A stretch of DNA of 58,030 bases from Candidatus Woesearchaeota archaeon (lineage in GTDB: Archaea > Nanobdellota > Nanobdellia > Woesearchaeales > UBA10216): the NCBI GenBank assembly GCA_016180195.1, contig JACPBS010000009.1, forward strand, positions 1 through 58,030, written 5' to 3'. How positions within the stretch are numbered: the stretch's first letter is position 1; every line of letters begins with the position of its first letter. Made by a program: the position numbers and the translations under genes. A model generated the notes under the pieces. That model saw nothing but the letters and a program-made list of their open reading frames with translations. It was not told the DNA's origin and searched no databases. This document shows, piece after piece, positions 24,298 through 38,700 of the stretch.

Positions 24298-26751
24298 ATG
24301 GTAACAAAAAAATCAGGTTACGGGATCGCAGCGGTTTTGCTGCTGCTGATTGTAATATCATCAATAACAGTCATTTCAAAAAACCCCGGGCACATAGCCT
24401 CATCAATAAGCCCGGAATTCTTTTCTGTTGGAAACTACAGCATAAACGGCAACTTCAGCATCGGGGACAATACTGTGATTTTCTTCGCGGACAACAGCAC
24501 AGGAAACATAGGAATAGGAGCAAGGTATCCAAGATCCCAAATCCATGTAAGCGGAACAGGACACATGTTCAATGTAAGCAGCGGAAACAACGCACTAATA
24601 TATGTTAACGGCACAGAAGGATACGTCGGAATAAACACCTCAACACCCCAATACACTCTGGACATAAATGGCAACCTGAGAGTACAGAACACACTCATAT
24701 TACCTTCCCTGCCCAACTCCTCTTCAACAACGGAAGGAGCAATATACTACGATACTGAAGAAAAGCAGCTGAAGGTGTATGCAAACGGAAGGTTTGATTC
24801 AGACAACACGGTCTCAACAAGAATAGTTGCGGCGAACAACTCAAAAAACAGGGAAAAGGCCGATTTTGTAGCTGACGGATTGGGGGGAACAGATGACACC
24901 GCAACCATAAAGGCGGCAATAGACTCGCTGCCAGCAAAAGGAGGCTCAGTATACCTTCTGGACGGAACATTCTACCTTGAATCCTCAGTAAGGATAAACA
25001 GGTCAAACTTCTCACTGGTAGGCGTTGGAAAGGCAACCGTGCTTAAAAGGATGTGGAACGAGACAACAGCAAACAACGCAGGAGTGTTGACACTGGGAGA
25101 CTTCAACAGCCCATACTCAGGAATACTTATCTCGCAGCTATCAATAGATGGCGACAACAAGACCAACACCAACTCAAACAACCACGGAATACTGCTCAAC
25201 GGATCAATAACATACAGCACAATAAAGAACACATGGGTACATGACAGCGGAGGAACAGGGATATATGCCTGGAGCGCATGGAACCAGCAGAACAAATACA
25301 ACACCGTAGTTGATAACGAAGTATATAACAACAACAATGATGGCATCCATATCGATGGAAACCAGAACTCACAGTATTTCATAATAACAGGAAACAAGAT
25401 ATACCAAAATGGTGGCGGCAGTGCAGGCCTTTTCCTTAACGGCGGCGGCTATCATACGGTAACAGGGAACTATATTGCTGCAAATGGAATAACGGGCGTG
25501 AGAATAAATAATGCGCCCAGCATTTCCTTTTCAGGAAACATAATAGTTGATAATTATCAGTCTGCCGGAATCCTTGATTTTGGTTCACAATATCATTCAT
25601 TAACAGGAAACATCATCTCTAACAACGGGTTGACTGGTCTAAATATGTGGGTTTCCTACTCGACAATTACAGGAAACGTGTTCTCTGGAAATGGAGGAAC
25701 TGGCAGTTCGAACTCTTTATATGTGGGGGGCCCTGGAGGCTCTGGCGGCATCTACAATGTAATCTCCTCAAATTCAATTACTGACACTGCAGGAACTGGT
25801 TACGCGATAGAGGTCTCAGGGAATACGCAAACAAACAATTACCTGTACGGAAATGCATACTTTGGGACAGGGGCAACAAGCATTCTCGACGGAGGATCAC
25901 AAACCCTTTTCGGAGGGCAGCTGAGCGGAAACAACATGATATTCGTGCCACAGGGCCTGATAGGAATAGGGACTGTAACGCCCACAGCCAAGCTGCACCT
26001 TAACGTAACAAACGACACAGGCGCAGGAGCAGGGAATTCAAAGAGGCCAAGAAGCGATGCGCTGTTCATAACAAACTCAACAGGCGAAGTTTATGTTTTG
26101 ATCAACGGGACAACAGGATTCATTGGGATAGGAACCAGCATGCCCACACATACCCTGAACATCAAGGGGACGTTCAACGCAACAGGAAACAACAGCATCG
26201 AAGGAGGGCTCATAGTGGATTCTGCCGGAAAAGTAGGCATAAACAACTCTGCACCATTCCAAACATTGCATGTGAATGGAAGCATTGCAGTGTGCTCATT
26301 TGCAGATACAGGCTGCCCGACAACAATAACAGCAGGGCAAAGCTACTCAACAAGCAGGAGCGGAGGAGCAATAGACATTGCAGAATGGATAAAGTTCAAG
26401 GGAGAAAAGCCTAAGCCAGGAGATGTTGTATGTGCCGCAGAAGGTGAAAGCCCAGGGGGAACTGTTGAGCTTTGCAGCAGCAATACATCAAATAAAGCAA
26501 TAGGTGTTGTAAGCACAAAGCCGCACATGACAATAGGGCAGGAATACAAAGGAGAAGACGCAGTAAGAATAGCGATCACAGGAAGGATTCCGGTCAGCCT
26601 AACTGGAGATGCAAAACCTGGAGACCTGCTTGCAGCATCGGAAAACGGAAAGGCAACTGCCTGCAACAACGGCTGCCAGGGCTCAATCGTTGGAAAGGCA
26701 ATCTCGAAATCAAGGGAAGGAAAAGTGATGGCTTTGCTCACGCTTAACTAA
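24298..26751 (+). CDS. Tail-fibre-like beta-helix surface protein 3
   Basis: The third paralogue, 817 residues, starting one base after the previous stop. Same plan: signal peptide (GIAAVLLLLIVISSITVIS), KNPGHIASSISPEFF, fibre motif with IGIGARYPRSQIHV, FVADGLGGTDDTATIKAAIDS, beta-helix core, IGIGTVTPTAKLHLNVT, then the C-terminal domain (IDIAEWIKFKG, GDVVCAA, ITGRIPVSLTGDAKPGDLLAAS, CNNGC). In the collar the GIGT glycine motif is changed to GIGARYP. The core (about nt 25,390-25,860) is glycine/asparagine-rich with a codon style unlike its flanks. No anchor is seen, so it is released or held by partners. Confidence 0.82.
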   Translation: MVTKKSGYGIAAVLLLLIVISSITVISKNPGHIASSISPEFFSVGNYSINGNFSIGDNTVIFFADNSTGNIGIGARYPRSQIHVSGTGHMFNVSSGNNALIYVNGTEGYVGINTSTPQYTLDINGNLRVQNTLILPSLPNSSSTTEGAIYYDTEEKQLKVYANGRFDSDNTVSTRIVAANNSKNREKADFVADGLGGTDDTATIKAAIDSLPAKGGSVYLLDGTFYLESSVRINRSNFSLVGVGKATVLKRMWNETTANNAGVLTLGDFNSPYSGILISQLSIDGDNKTNTNSNNHGILLNGSITYSTIKNTWVHDSGGTGIYAWSAWNQQNKYNTVVDNEVYNNNNDGIHIDGNQNSQYFIITGNKIYQNGGGSAGLFLNGGGYHTVTGNYIAANGITGVRINNAPSISFSGNIIVDNYQSAGILDFGSQYHSLTGNIISNNGLTGLNMWVSYSTITGNVFSGNGGTGSSNSLYVGGPGGSGGIYNVISSNSITDTAGTGYAIEVSGNTQTNNYLYGNAYFGTGATSILDGGSQTLFGGQLSGNNMIFVPQGLIGIGTVTPTAKLHLNVTNDTGAGAGNSKRPRSDALFITNSTGEVYVLINGTTGFIGIGTSMPTHTLNIKGTFNATGNNSIEGGLIVDSAGKVGINNSAPFQTLHVNGSIAVCSFADTGCPTTITAGQSYSTSRSGGAIDIAEWIKFKGEKPKPGDVVCAAEGESPGGTVELCSSNTSNKAIGVVSTKPHMTIGQEYKGEDAVRIAITGRIPVSLTGDAKPGDLLAASENGKATACNNGCQGSIVGKAISKSREGKVMALLTLN

Positions 26752-26769
26752 AAAGGGGGAGAAAAGGAT

Positions 26770-29700
26770 TTGGGGGAAATAGGAAAAAGGGGCAAGATAG
26801 TAGTAAAGACAGTACTCCTAATGGCTTTAGCCCTCCTTTTCATCATGGCTGCAAGGTCTTTTGCAGCAACAATAAGCTGCAGCTACCAGGAAACATGCGG
26901 CGGAAACGTATCCCTTCTATTTGTCAAGAACGACACAAGCGGCTACCAGAACGCGCATGCACAGCTCGCAAGCAACGGATCTTATCCTTTTAGCCTATGC
27001 TGTAATTCAAGCATCGGCATAGACACGACATGCCCAAACGACGCCACAGTATTGAACCTGTCTTCAGGAACAAACGCCCACGTGCAGGCAGGAAACACCT
27101 CAGCACATGCATACGGCAACGGGGTATGTGCAGGAACCACAAACGGAACGATAAAAATAACCTACATGTCAACATGCCCTGCAGGATACACAGCGATAGC
27201 AAGCATCAGCAACGACACAAACGCGCACATCGCAGACTCGAATGAATACTCGCTCAAGGTATGCATGAGGATAACCTCCAAGCCCTCACCCAAATTTGTA
27301 AGCCTGACTGACTCGGATAATGCAACATTTAGCATTTCGAGAAACTACACATTTGTAAACATCACTGTATCCAATGATACAATACTTGATACTGTAATGA
27401 TAAACTGGAACGGTACAAACGTGACAATAGATGACCCAAGCCTTGTTCTCTCTCTTGACTTCAACAACAACACGCAGGACAAGAGCAGGTATGGGCACCA
27501 TGGCAGGCCAATGGGAGCTGTCAACTGCAGCACATCTGTTCAGGGAAAATTCCAAACCGCATGTAAAATAGCAAACTCAGGCACATTCATAAACATAACT
27601 GACAGCGATATGCTTGACATTGATAAGGATACGAACTTCACTGTCACTGCATGGATATGGACAAATGATGGGAGTCCTGCAGCAGATGGTTTTGATGCGA
27701 TAATTGAAAAGAACATTTATGGAGGGGTATCAACCGGATGGGGAGTGGGGTTTTCAAATCTCGGGCAACTGAGGCTGGTCTTGGGTGATGGATCAACACA
27801 GGATGATTTTTCTGACAATAATGTCCTGAATGACGGCAAATGGCACTTTGTTGGAATAACCCTTAACGGGACAGCAATCACATTTTATGTTGATGGGGGT
27901 GCATCAAGAACTGCAACAAGGACTGCAGGAAACACCTCAAACATCCATGCAATAGGAATAGGCGGAAGGGCAAGGGATGGAGGTGCATTTTTCCTTAATG
28001 GCCAGATTGACGAGCTAAGGGTGTGGAGGAGAACACTATCAGGCAGAGAACTCAATGCGTCATACAAAGCAGAGCTGGGTAAGCATAACCAAACAAATTC
28101 TTACTATGCAAACTTCACAGATATAACCGAAGGAACGTACAGCTATTCTGCATATTCAAATGACACTGACGGGAATGAGAACAGCACACCAATGAGGACA
28201 TTCACCCTAGACTATACCCCTCCATCACCGCTATTTGTCTCGCCAACAGACCCAGACAACACAACACTTGGGTTAAGAAGAAACTACACCTACATAAACA
28301 TGACAATCAGCGAGGCAAACCTTGACACCCTCATCCTCAACTGGAACGGCACGAACATAACAATAAACGACCCTAACCTTGTATTGGCAATGAACTTCAA
28401 CAACAACACAGAAGTGATGAGCAGATACAAGTACACTATAGTAAATAACAGCGGGGCGAACTGCAGCACACTCATAACAGGAAAATTCGGAACCGCATGC
28501 AGCTTCAACGGGCAGACAAGCAACATAATGATAAATGATTCTGCTTCAGTTCTGGACATACAGAAAAACCTCACAATAACAGCCTGGGTATATGCAAATG
28601 GAATATCAACAAACAGCACCCGACAGGCAATATTCCACAAGGGAGGAAACAGCGGGCTTGCAGACGCGGGCGGGTATAGTTTACTTTTAAGGCACACAAA
28701 CCTGACACTTGACTTTGTAAAGCTTAACGCTGCAGAAATAGAGTCATCAGTAACGGTAACGCCGAACCAATGGCAATATGTTGCATTAACTGTAGGGGGC
28801 AATAACGTAAGCTATTATATCAACGGAGTTCTCGGCGACTCAAGAGCAGAAGGAAGCGCGATAAACAGCGCATCATCAATGAACGCCTACATCGGGGCAT
28901 ACTGGTCAACAAGCCCGACACTGATCCAGTACTTTAATGGCTCGATAGATGAGCTGAAAGTATGGAACAGAACCCTAAGCCCGGCAGAGATAAGCGCATC
29001 ATACCGGGCAGAAATCGGGAAATTCAACGGAACAAACATGTACTATGCAAACTTCACTGATCTTGGAGAGGGAAACTACACATACTTTGCATGGGCCAAT
29101 GACACAGTTGCTCAGTCCAACAGCTCTGTCATGAGAACATTGGTTGTTGACTACACAAACCCAACGGTATCATACGCATCAACAAGCGACCCTGACAATT
29201 TAACAATAGGCACGAAAAGGAACTACACCTACATAAACGTGTCAGTCTCAGACGCTTCAGTCATTAATTCAGTCATCATCAACTGGAACGGGACAAATGT
29301 CACCGTAGACGATCCAACGCTTCTTCTTGCTCTTGATTTCGACAACAACACGATTGACAGAAGCAGGTATAGGGTTACGGTAACGCAAAACAACACAAAC
29401 TGCAGCTCAACAGTCCCGGGAAAATACGGCGCAGCATGCAACTTCTCATCAATAAGAAGATCCAACATGACAACCAACCTTAACCTATCCACGAATGCAA
29501 GCCCGTCATCAACATGGATGGCGTGGGTTTACCCGATAAATTTTAATGCAGCGAAAAGACAGGCAATACTTTCAATAGATGCAGGTGGCTTTGGAAGGAC
29601 TGTCCTTATAGAGCAGAATACTGAAAACTTTGCTATATTCAGCGGCGCCCTGTCTGTAAATACCGGCGCAGCAGTTTCCTTAAATGAATGGCAGCACATA

Positions 29701-32700
29701 GTGGTCATATTCAATTCAACCTCGCTTCAATTCTATAAAAACGGTATAAAATACCCCCTTCCACAAGTTCCTGTCTCTCCAGCCTCAACAGTGTTCCTTG
29801 AGATAGGAGGAAACAGGGGGTATGGGGAATACTTCAACGGCTCAATAGACGAAGTCAGGATATGGAACAGAAGCATGAGCTGGACTGAGATCAATGCATC
29901 CTATAAATCAAGCATTGGAAAATATAATGGCACAACATCATATTACGCAAACTTTACAGACCTGAGGGAAGGAAACTATACTTATTTTATCTGGGCTAAT
30001 GACACTGTAGGAAACCAGCAAAGCACCCCCTTAAGGACAACAAGCGTTGACCTCACAATACCTGCCATCGGATTTGTCGAGCCCACACATTCAGATAACA
30101 CAACAATTGGTTTAGCAAGGAACTACACATTCATCAATGTAACGGTCAATGAAGCCAAAGTGCACTCAGTAGTCCTAAACTGGAACGGTACAAACCAGAC
30201 ATTAGCATCCAATGGCACATCAGCCTTTGGAAATTTCTACTCCATCAACATGTCAGACCTTGCTGAAGGAAACTATACTTATTTCATTTATTCGAATGAC
30301 ACAGCAGCAAATGAGAACAGCACGCCCATCCGCACATTGATCGTTGATTACACCGTGCCCGGCCTGACTTTTGTCCCGCCTAGCGACAGCGACAACACCA
30401 CTGCAACAAAAAAAAGGAATTACACATTCATCAACGTGACAATCAGCGAATCCAACATACACACCGTGATAGTCAACTGGAACGGGACAAACCAGACCCT
30501 GGCATCAAACGGCTCATCAACTGCAGGTCCATTCTACTCCATAAACATGTCAGACCTGGGCGGGGGGAACTATACCTACTTTGTGTGGGCCAATGACACT
30601 GCAGGAAACCAGAACAGCACGGCGAACAGAGTTCTCATAGTTGACCTTATAGGGATAAGGATAACCCAGAACAGCCCGGTACCAGACCCGTACACGGACA
30701 GGGTCAACCTTTCAGTCAACTTCACAATTACAAACAGCCTGGGGTACGCAACCAACTGCACACTTGACATCAACACAAGCGGGGAAATCATGATTGCAAA
30801 TGCCTCAGCATTTAACATAATCTCAGGAACAAGGCTTAACCTCACAACATCAAACCTGAATACCGAAGGAAGCTACAAGTACAGGATAAACTGCTCAGAC
30901 AGGAACGACAACAACCAGACAACTGACAATAGGACCTTCAATCTGGATACCACAAATCCAATCATCACCATAGGAAACCCTGCGGCAAATACAGTCACAT
31001 ATGGCAGTGACGCGAACCTTTCGCTTTACCTCACAGCAGAAGACACAAACCTTTTCGCATGCGAAGTTAACGTGACTTATTCAAACGGAACTGAAGTATT
31101 CTATAACCTCACCCGAAACATAACAGGCAGCATGTTCATCCAGAACTCAACCGTTAACCTCAGCGCAAACGCGAACTACACTGTTAACTGGACCTGCACG
31201 GATGACCACACCGCAAAGCAAATACCTGACTGGGCAAACAATGTGGATATCCAGACCAGAAGCATGATGTTCAACACAGGAAACAATGAAATCGCAATAA
31301 CCGTTGATAAGGTTCCTGACGCCGGAAGGTTTGCAAACTTCGGCGTTGACAAGGAACAGGACAGGTACTCGTTCAGGTTCAGGGACAACTCGCCAGGAAC
31401 AAAGACATATGCATTCATCGTCGAATCCCCAGGCACGATTGATTACAGGGGAGACAGGAACTTCCCCGCCCATTTTGTAATAACAAAGAACGGGTCTGTA
31501 AGAGGAGAATGGGTGGACTTCAGGCTTGAGGGCTCAAGGAAAGGCTGGGATACAAATTATACAGTCACCAAATTAAACCCGCACAAATACGAGGTTACTG
31601 TCAACTCCACCCTGAACAACATGGTTTTCAGGAGCCTTGGCGGGCTCAACGAAATGAGTGCATTCGGGCACTACTACCTTGACAACACAACGCCATTAAT
31701 CAACTACATAGACCCCACACCGGCAAACAAGTCAACACTAAGCAGAACCGACATACTCATAAATATCTCATATACCGAGACGAACAACAACTCATTCGTG
31801 ATAAACTGGAACGGGACAAACTACAGCCAAGACAGCATAAATGCAACAACCACTTATTTCTATCACAACTTCACCTCACTAAATGATGGCAACTACACGT
31901 ATTACGCATGGATACGCGACCTGTCAGGAAACACGAATGCAACACCACAGAGAATGATGACGATTGATACAACACTCCCCTCAATAAGCTCAATAAACGC
32001 AAGCCCTGTTGACTGGACCCTTATGTCGTCATCAAGCAGGTCCATAACGTTCAGCTTCGTCGCAAGCGACTACAACCCCGATATGTGCACTGTGATGCAC
32101 AACGCCTCTGGAACAATGCAGCTCAACCTCAGCAGGCAGTTTGTGACCGGAGCCAACACGACGATAGGCCCTGTTAATTTCAGCAGCGACGGCTCATATA
32201 ATTTCACGATTTATTGCAATGATACAGCAGGCAACAACGTGATATACAGCAGGAACTACACGCTGCTTATCGACACAGCCACGCCCGCGGTTGCTCTTGT
32301 CAGCCCAGCGAACTCAACAACCTTCTTCACAAGGACAATAGGCTTCCAGTACAATGCCTCTGACACGAACAATGCAAGCTGCGAATTATGGACCAACATG
32401 ACAGGGTCGTGGATTATCAACACGACAAGACAATTCAATTCGGGCATCAGCGACAACTTCACAATACCCCTTGCAACCAAGAAGAGCTACCTGTGGAATG
32501 TAAGATGCAATGATTCAGCATGGAATTATGGCACTAACCTCACAAATTACACGCTGCACATATCCGCAGTATGGCCTGTGATAAACTTCGCAGACCCGAC
32601 AGATGCCGATAATTCAACATGGAAACAGTCAAGAAACAACGCTTTTGTCAACATTTCCATACAGGGCAACGGGACAGGCATTCACACCGTGATATTGAAC

Positions 32701-35700
32701 TGGAACGGCACAAACCAAACACTTGTGCAAAACGGAACCGGCTTCTATTCAGTAAACCTTACCGGGATTAACGAGGGCAACTACACCTTTTTCGCACGGG
32801 TAAATGATTCCGACGGCGAGGAAAACAGCACAAATCTCAGGCACATAATTTTCGACTTCACAGCCCCGGCGTTCACATATATTCCCCTGACAGATGAGGA
32901 CAATGCTACAGTCGGGCTTAACAGGAACTATGCATATATCAACCTGTCCACAACGGAGCCATACATACACACTGTAATCCTGAACTTCAACGGGACAAAC
33001 CAGACCTTGACGAGGAATGGAAGCAACATATACTCGATAAACAAGACAGGCTTGGCAGAAGGAAACTATACGTATTTCGTGTGGGCGAACGACACTGCAG
33101 GGAACGAAGGCTCTTCGAGCTTGAGGCGCATAAGCGTGGACTTCACCAAGCCTTCACTTGCCTTTGTTACACCAACTGACCCTGATAACACAACAGTTAA
33201 CATAAGGAGGAACTTTACCCTTGTGAACGTAACGGTTTCCGGGAACTCAACAGCGATCCACACCGTTATGGTAAATTGGAATGGAACCAACCAGACGCTA
33301 GTTCAGAACGGAACAGGGTTCTATTCAATAAACAAGACAGATCTGGTAGAGGGAAACTACACCTACTTCGGATGGGCCAATGACACACTTGGCAACCAGA
33401 ACAGCACTGAAAACAGGGTTTTTGTTGTCGACATAACACCCCCAACACCTACATACATCCCGATAACCGATCCTGACAATAGGACTGCAAACATAAAAAG
33501 GAACTACACCTTCATAAACATATCAATAGAAGAGCCATACATACACACAGTAATCCTTAACTTCAACGGGACAAACCAGACACTAACCAGGAATGGAAGC
33601 AACATATTCTCAGTAAACAAGACAAACCTTGCTGAAGGAAACTACACTTATTTCGTCTGGGTCAATGATACGGTAGGAAACACCAACAGCACACCGAACA
33701 GGATATTTGTTGTTGACTACAGGATGCCAACAGCGCTTTTTGTTGATCCGACATACCCTGACAGCAAGACAGTCAACTTCAGAAGGAACTATTCTTTTGT
33801 CAACTTCACGGTGACAGGCAACACAACGCCGCTGCACACAGTGCTTATAGACTGGAACGGCACAAACCAATCCCTGACCCTGAACGGGACAAACTGGTAT
33901 TCAATAAACATGACAAACCTCTCAGAAGGAAACCACACATACTATGCGTGGGTCAATGATTCCGCAGGGAACCCTGACACAACAGACATAAGGGTTCTTA
34001 TCGTGGATAATACACCGCCTGTGCCTGCATTTGTGACACCTTCTGATCCTGATAATTTCACGGCCGGCCTGAATAGGAATTCCACTTTCATCAATGTATC
34101 AATCAACGAACAATACGTGGACACTGTGATCCTTAATTTCAACGGCACCAACCAAACCCTTACTGTTAATGGGACCAACATTTTTTCAGTGAACAAAATG
34201 AATTTGGAGGAAGGAAACTATACATATTTCATATGGGTGAATGACACTGCAGGAAACATCAACAGCACCCCAAACAGGGCGCTGGTTGTCAGCTTTACAA
34301 GGCCCAACCTCGATTATGTAACACCCACAGACACGGACAACAGGACTTTTAACTACAGAAGAAACTATACATACGTGAACGTGACCATATCAGGGAATGT
34401 AACAGCACTACATACAGTACTGATAAACTGGAACGGGACGAATGAAACCTTAGTTCAAAATGGCACAGGATTCTACTCGATCAACAAAACAGACCTCGCT
34501 GAAGGAAACTACACATACTTTGTTTATGCAAACGACACAGGGGCAAACCAGAATAGCACTCCCAACAGGGTGCTGGTAATTGACAATACCCCGCCGTTCA
34601 TTAATTTCACTGCATGGAGCCTGGCCAACAACAGCTTCAGCAGCAACTGGACATTCCTCAACATCAGCTTCAGGGAGCTATACAACGACTCATTCATAAT
34701 AAGCTGGAACGGGACAAACTACACCAAATCAAGCTTTACTGTGATAACAACCAATGGAAGATTCAGGGCGTTCTACAGGAACTTCACCAGCCTTAACGAC
34801 GGCAACTACACGTATTATGCGTGGGCTAATGACACTGCGGGAAACACAAACGAGACCGAAACAAGGCAGATAACGATAGACAACACAGCGCCTGTAATGC
34901 AAGCCATAACCGCGTCAAGCAACATAAGCGGAAGGATGAGCATATACAGCAACAGCAGCACATCGGCGCTGATCTACTTCAACGCCATCAACGGGGAGGG
35001 TGACGGCCAGAACATAACCCTTTATGCATCCCACTCTGAGGTGTACAGGGCAAACCTTACGGGCAACCTTACATTTTCAGAATCGCCAATCAGCACCGCA
35101 GAAGCTGCACAGATGCAGATAAGCTACACTATAGAGGTCAATTCAACAAACGCCTCGACTTTGGTGCGGGCTTTTGACAAGGCCCGCAACTATGGCTCAA
35201 TCACAGTTTCATGGGCAAATGACTCCGTTGACCCTGTAACCATTGATGATTCTGCTCATGACATTGCAAACACATGGTACACAAACGACACCCTCATAAC
35301 CATAAACTCGACAGATGTGCATTCGGGATTCAACAGGACATACTGGTGCGTTTATACTGCTGGGGCTACGGAATGCTCTCCGAATGCGATGTCGTTCAAC
35401 AGGACGAACTTTGTTCCGCTTAACTGCTCGGATGACAGCAGCTGCCAGTGGGTTATAAAATACTATTCGGTTGACAATGTCAGCAACAACGAAAGCGGCG
35501 GCGCAAACGGAGGGAGATTCAGGGAAAGCAAAACAATACATATCGTAAAAGGATCAAATGTCAACAGCTCGCTTGTAAACAACTCAAACATATCCATGGG
35601 CTCATACGTTAGGGACTCAAACATATCAAACTCCACAATAGCCTCATGTGATATACAGAACTCGAGAATAGTAAGGAGTACAATAGGCAGGAACTCAACC

Positions 35701-38700
35701 CACAGGTATAACTGCACTATCCACAGCTCAACTATACTCGATACAAACGTAACCTCTGCAGTCATAAGAAACTCCTTCATAGACCCAAGCATAGTTGTAG
35801 ATTCAGTGATTGAGAACTCCAACGTAACAAACGCACAAGTCTATTATTCAAGGATAGAGAACACGACGTTCTGCATCTCAGGACTTTACGCTTATGAGGC
35901 AATAATAAGGAACGACACACTGGTAAGCGGCCTGATCAAGTACAATGAGACCTATTACTATGGGCCATACCAACTCGCCGGAATCTGCGCATTGCTTAAG
36001 CCGACCTCTGTCGGGGTAATGAGCGCGAGCCCAAGCATAGTCAACAACACAGGCATAATCACATTCACGTACACAACCGCAGGAATAGGATATAACGCAT
36101 CAATCAACAAGTCCGAATTCCAGGAAAAGCTGCATAACAGCACAACAAGCGACCTGATACTCAGGGATAATGGCGACCTTCCTGATACTGTGCAGGGAGA
36201 CGGAATATACAAAGCAAACTTCACGATGACCCCGAACAACAACATGAGCGATGGCCAAAAAACCCTGGTTGCATACATTGATGACCTGATGGGGAACAAG
36301 TGGAACCTGAACATAACAATCACGCTTGACAACACAATCCCGAACGCAAGCATAAGGATACAGGGAACTAACAGCACCGCAACAACATCAAGCAGGTCGG
36401 TAACGCTTGTCCTGACATATAATGACTCTGTGGGAATATCATCATGCAGGTATGCAAACGAGGACCTGCTATTCAGCGATTTCGAAGCCTGCTCGGGAAC
36501 AAAGGCATGGGCATTGAGCTCTGGAGATGGGACGAAGGCAGTCTGGCTTGAAGTCAGGGATCACGCAGGAAACGTGAACAGGACAAATGCAACAATAAGC
36601 CTGAATGTCTCGGGAACAAGCGTTGACACGACCGCGCCTTCCACACCGACAGTAACAGATGACGGGCTCTACACAAACACGAAGCACATGCTTCACGCAA
36701 GATGGAACAGCACGGACCACGAGGATGAGGTTCAGCACGTGCCTTTACAGTACGAATACAGGATAAGCTACAACAACTCCAACAATTTCGTTAACGGAAG
36801 CGCATACCTAAGCGTCTCGACAGCAACAGAAATCAGGGTATATGGACTAAGCCTGGATAACAACACGAACTACACATTTGAGGTAAGGGCCATCAACAAT
36901 GCCGGGCTGAGGAGCTCAGCAGGGAAATCTGATGGAATAATAGTTGATATAACGCCCCCTGAAACCCCCTGGATAACAAGCACCCACACAGCCAACTGGT
37001 CAATGGAAAACAGCATAATGTTCAACTTCAGCTCAAACGACACGATATCAGGAATAAAATCCTTCTCATACCTGCTTGATACAAATTCGACAACAACCCC
37101 TGATAACGCAGATGAGTCTGAAACAGAGCACATCCAGATAACAGGCCCCAAAAACACAGGCCAGCAGCAGGCTCTGAAATACAATGCCACGGGAAACGCG
37201 TCAGGCATTTACATAGAGGTAAAGCAGAACCTCACAGTGCTCGACACCCTGAGAATAACCCTGTATGCAGCTGAAAGCCATGTGGAGACCGAGGACATCT
37301 ACAGGCTGCACATATACGCATTCACAAACTCAAGCCCCATAGCATACAACATGACATCAGGAAACGTAACCACCATAGCAAACATAACATTCGATCCCAA
37401 GTACAGCACCCTGATTAATGCAGAATCCATAACCGCTGACATTACCAGCAGCACAAACATAACCGCAGGAAGCTTCTTTGTCGCAATAGAGGCTGCACCA
37501 TATGACGATGACAACAACTACAACCTGCTGGTTCCCGGATCAAACACGAGCATGGACAACACCACTCAGGCAATATACTGCCCAGAAACCGGAACCTGCA
37601 CCGACATGTCTGCTTCATTCGACTACGCGGTTTCGGTAGCCAGAAATGACTTAAGAGGGGATAATGTGTGGGACAAGAGCTACACAGTAGGGAACGGAAG
37701 ATATTATTTCCATGTAAAGGCACTTGACAACTCAGGAAACTGGGGCGAGACAGCCATGTTCAACATAAGCATAGACCGGAGCGCACCGTCAACACCCCAG
37801 ATAGCCGAGCCTGTAAAGACCACAAGCAACAGCTCGATCGTGTTCGAGTGGACGCAGAGCACTGATGCAGAGTCAGGGGTTGACAACTATTATCTTGAGG
37901 TTGACAATGACTCTGACTTCAGCAGCATAGAGTCAGCAAGCGGATGGGTTGGCAACAGGACAAACCAGACACTCACAGTCACGAATATCAGCTCCACATT
38001 CCATGCAAGAGTCCGATCAAAAAATCTTGCCGGGGTAAACAGCTCCCTCAGCTCGTCAGTCTCAACAATACTGGATACAACCCCTCCGATCATCACTTAC
38101 CTCAGGCCAAACGGAACAATAGCAATTGGCCAGACAACGCTTGCTGTAAAGACAAACGAACTATCCAGGTGCACATATTCAGTCGGGAGCGGCGAGTCAA
38201 TGAACTTCAGGTTCACCAACTCGACATACCATGAAACCTCAATAAGCTTAAGTTCAGGGGCTACGAGCACAGTCACAGTAACCTGCTCTGACTCTGTAAA
38301 CAACGCAAGGCAGGCAACTGCAACCGCAACAGTTCCATCCTCGCAGCCATCAGTCTCAACAGTAACGCTGGTTCCAACCAGCAAAAACGCATTCACAGAT
38401 GAAACAACGAGCATAGATGTGATCGTTGCAACCTCTGGAACGCGGCTAGGTGCAATAAGCACTTACAACTTCGGCCTTTACATTGACACCTCGCTGCAGG
38501 ACACCTCCATAACAGACAATGGGCAGGGCAACTACACTATTGCATTCATCGCCCCAAAAACCAACGGAACCCGAAACATGACCGCAATAGTAAGCGGAAT
38601 AGCCAGCGATCAGGGAACCCTCACAGTATCAAACCTCGTGTTTTCAGTACAGTTCATAAACAGCACCCTATCCCCTGTGTCAAGGCAGAAAATGACTTAT

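Noticed and set aside
19426-26751. A prophage, because of the tail-fibre-like proteins
   Set aside because: No capsid, terminase, portal, integrase or lysis gene is nearby, all three proteins have signal peptides, and the neighbours are pilus genes.
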